8,195 nt of DNA from Rhodospirillales bacterium. GTDB lineage: Bacteria > Pseudomonadota > Alphaproteobacteria > Rhodospirillales > UBA2165. The notes beneath the pieces are model-generated. The model made no database searches. It was not told where the DNA came from and was given only the letters and a program-made list of their open reading frames with translations. Below are positions 6,261-8,195 of this stretch, in pieces. Each line of letters starts with the position of its first letter. The stretch's first letter is position 1. The DNA lies in contig JABMOP010000470.1 in assembly GCA_013204125.1 (NCBI GenBank), positions 1 through 8,195 of the forward strand, written 5' to 3'. The translations under genes and the position numbers were made by a program.

Positions 6261-6339
6261 TAATCCTCGTTTCGACCAAATGTCACCTCACAGACAAATT
6301 CGTAACTTTTGATGTCGAAACACGTGTACCGAAGCCACC

Positions 6340-7353
6340 ATGATTGATACCATCCGTGATGCGAAATCCGGGGCCGTAACGGCCGAAGAGCTTGATCCGT
6401 TTATCGATCTGGCTGAAGAAATTGGCCGCCTTAGAAGCGAAAAGAACGCGGTCATCCTTGCGCATTATTATCAAGATCCGGAGATTCAGGATATTGCTGA
6501 TTTCGTCGGCGATTCTTTGGATCTATCACGCCGCGCCGCAGATACCGATGCCGATATGATTGTATTTTGTGGCGTTAAATTCATGGCCGAATGCGCAAAA
6601 ATTCTCAATCCGTCAAAAACCGTTGTGCTTCCTGATCGGGATGCCGGCTGCTCGCTCGAAGATTCCTGCACGCCGGACGATTTTCAGAGCTTCCGGGACG
6701 CACATCCGGATCATATGGCGATCACATACATCAATTGTTCGGCCGAAGTGAAGGCATTGTCGGACATCATCGTCACGTCCTCCAGCGCCGAAGGAATTAT
6801 CCTACAAATTCCCAAAAATCAGCCAATCTTGTTTGCGCCTGATAAGCATCTGGGACGGTTCCTCGCGCGCCAAACCGGCCGCGATCTGACCCTTTGGCCG
6901 GGCACCTGCATTGTCCACGAACAATTCAACGAACGTGAATTGGTCAAACTATCGGTGCGCCACCCAGGTGCCAAAATCGCCGCCCATCCGGAATGTCCCG
7001 AAGAAATATTGCGCCATGCTGACCATGTCGGCTCTACCCGATCTCTATTGGAATACGTAACCACTTGTGATGCGTCAGAATTTATTGTCGCAACCGAACA
7101 GAACATTATCCACCAAATGGAAAAGGGGGCACCCGGGCGCACTTTCATCGCCGCGCCGGGCGCTGATGGTAAATGTGACTGCGCCAGTTGCCCCTACATG
7201 GCCAAAAACAATATGGAAAAATTGTATTTGGCGCTTCTCAACGAAGCGCCCGGGATCGAGATGCCCGAAGAGCTTCGCCTGCGGGCGTTGAAACCATTGC
7301 AGCGGATGCTGGATATGTCTGCGGCCAAGACAGCATCCCAAAATGCCGCTTAA
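6340..7353 (+). CDS. nadA: Quinolinate synthase NadA
   Basis: Condenses iminoaspartate with dihydroxyacetone phosphate to give quinolinate, the committed step of de novo NAD synthesis, using an oxygen-sensitive [4Fe-4S] cluster. The 337 residues match the family's usual length of about 300-370. Visible motifs: LAHYYQDPEIQDIADFVGDS (40-59) at the first domain, FCGVKFMAECAKIL, then DRDAGCSLEDSC with cluster Cys104. TYINCSAEVKALSDIIVTSS follows, then HPEC with Cys219. Near the C-terminus the CDCASCPYM motif has Cys279, Cys281 and Cys284; Cys284, just before PYM, is the likely third ligand. The ATG start gives a normal N-terminus, although no clear Shine-Dalgarno precedes it. nadC begins inside its last codons, so the two are co-transcribed and probably translationally coupled. 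The NadA/NadC pairing fixes the pathway role; nadB is not alongside. Confidence 0.98.
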   Translation: MIDTIRDAKSGAVTAEELDPFIDLAEEIGRLRSEKNAVILAHYYQDPEIQDIADFVGDSLDLSRRAADTDADMIVFCGVKFMAECAKILNPSKTVVLPDRDAGCSLEDSCTPDDFQSFRDAHPDHMAITYINCSAEVKALSDIIVTSSSAEGIILQIPKNQPILFAPDKHLGRFLARQTGRDLTLWPGTCIVHEQFNERELVKLSVRHPGAKIAAHPECPEEILRHADHVGSTRSLLEYVTTCDASEFIVATEQNIIHQMEKGAPGRTFIAAPGADGKCDCASCPYMAKNNMEKLYLALLNEAPGIEMPEELRLRALKPLQRMLDMSAAKTASQNAA

Positions 7354-8195
7354 ATTCCCAGGCGGTCTAGACCCCAAAGACATCGATGAGCTTATCGAGC
7401 GGGCCATCAATGAGGATTTGGGCAAAGGTGACATTACGTCTGAAGCGGTCATTCCGGCCGGCACCCGGTTCACCGGTGTTATGGCGGCGCGGGAACGGCT
7501 GGTTTGCGCCGGGCTTCCCATCGCAGAGGCCATTTTCGAAAAATTTTCATCGGATATCACTTTCGAAGCCCTGACCGAGGACGGCGCCGATTTACCCGCC
7601 GGCACAGCCCTTGCTCGCGTCGAAGGGCCGGCACTGGCGCTTCTAAGCGCCGAGCGGACGGCGATCAACATGTTGCAACATCTTTCGGGCATTGCCACCC
7701 TAACCCGCGCCTATGCCGACAAGGTAAAGGGCACCGGCGCCATATTGCTGGATACGCGAAAAACAACGCCAGGTCTTCGTCAGGTTCAAAAATATGCGAC
7801 GCGCATGGGCGGCGCCACCAATCACCGAATGCGTCTCGACGATGGTGTGCTGATCAAAGATAACCATATTGTCGTCGCCGGTGGTCTTGCTGAAGCCGTT
7901 GCTGCGGCGCGTTTAGGCGGCCTAAAGGATATCGAAGTTGAATGCGATACTCTGGATCAGGTTGCCGAAGCGCTGGAGGCCGGCGCCGATAGCATCCTCT
8001 TGGATAACATGGAAGCCCCGTTGATGGCCGAAGCGGTCGCCCAGGTCGGCGGGCGTGTCCCAACGGAAGCGTCGGGCGGAATTAATTTAGATACGTTACG
8101 CGCCAAGGCCGAAACCGGCGTTACCTATATTTCAGTTGGCCGCATCACCTATTCGGCCCCGGCCGTCGATATTGGCTTCGACTGGACGCCACAGC
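7343..8195 (+). CDS. nadC: Nicotinate-nucleotide pyrophosphorylase (quinolinate phosphoribosyltransferase) NadC, 3' end just beyond window
   Basis: Converts quinolinate and phosphoribosyl pyrophosphate to nicotinate mononucleotide, CO2 and pyrophosphate. I read 284 codons with no stop; the family is usually about 275-300 residues, so only the last few are missing. Family signatures in order: ERAINEDLGKGDITSEAV (19-36) in the N-terminal domain and LSAERTAINMLQHLSGIAT with Arg105. Then come LLDTRKTTPGLR with Arg139-Lys140, NHRMRLDDGVLIKDNHI with His161, Arg162 and Lys172, IEVECDT with Glu200, ILLDNM with Asp221, EASGGI and ISVGRITYSAPAVDIG. All substrate-binding residues I would look for are present. 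The ATG at 7343 overlaps the nadA stop by 11 bases; no good Shine-Dalgarno is seen, so coupling to nadA translation is likely. The NAD pathway continues to NadD and NadE, which are not in this window. Confidence 0.97.
   Translation, partial: MPLKFPGGLDPKDIDELIERAINEDLGKGDITSEAVIPAGTRFTGVMAARERLVCAGLPIAEAIFEKFSSDITFEALTEDGADLPAGTALARVEGPALALLSAERTAINMLQHLSGIATLTRAYADKVKGTGAILLDTRKTTPGLRQVQKYATRMGGATNHRMRLDDGVLIKDNHIVVAGGLAEAVAAARLGGLKDIEVECDTLDQVAEALEAGADSILLDNMEAPLMAEAVAQVGGRVPTEASGGINLDTLRAKAETGVTYISVGRITYSAPAVDIGFDWTPQ

Noticed and set aside
7075..7698. Open frame of 207 codons on the minus strand across the nadA/nadC junction
   Set aside because: It is antisense to well-conserved parts of both nadA (cysteine motif region) and nadC, and the translation is low-complexity and Ser/Arg/Pro-rich.

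Overview
The window reads as ordinary chromosome from an alphaproteobacterium, most likely a Rhodospirillales-like lineage. This rests on moderate GC, the protein styles and the gene content. An htrA/degP gene next to an OmpR-type response regulator and a sensor kinase is an arrangement I recall from several alphaproteobacteria. I see no tRNA, rRNA, CRISPR array, insertion sequence or phage gene.

Left part (1-3326, minus strand): a periplasmic Do-type serine protease (HtrA/DegP) is transcribed leftwards and ends at a strong intrinsic terminator. It is followed by an OmpR/PhoB response regulator and a membrane sensor histidine kinase. The kinase start overlaps the regulator stop, and the window edge cuts the kinase off inside its dimerisation domain. 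The terminator and a candidate promoter suggest the kinase/regulator pair has its own transcript. The likely theme is envelope or protein-quality stress sensing, but no inducer can be read from the sequence.

Middle (3327-4809): a 225-bp divergent intergenic region carries two short perfect inverted repeats. On its right, on the plus strand, lies an unusual protein: two membrane segments, a long basic helix, then a receiver domain that keeps its phosphorylation residues but has no output domain. A bidirectional terminator separates it from a convergent gene for a 77-residue two-helix membrane protein of unknown function, which has a near-ideal ribosome binding site.

Right part (4810-8195): an M20-family metal-dependent amidohydrolase (minus strand) is divergent from nadA (quinolinate synthase). 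nadA overlaps nadC (quinolinate phosphoribosyltransferase), which runs to the window end and is nearly complete. These are the last two steps of de novo NAD synthesis before nicotinate mononucleotide. nadB, often between or beside them, is absent, so the iminoaspartate-forming enzyme must lie elsewhere.

The least familiar items are the membrane-tethered receiver protein and the 77-residue membrane protein. Nothing in the window amounts to a clearly new multi-gene system; the rest is recognisable.
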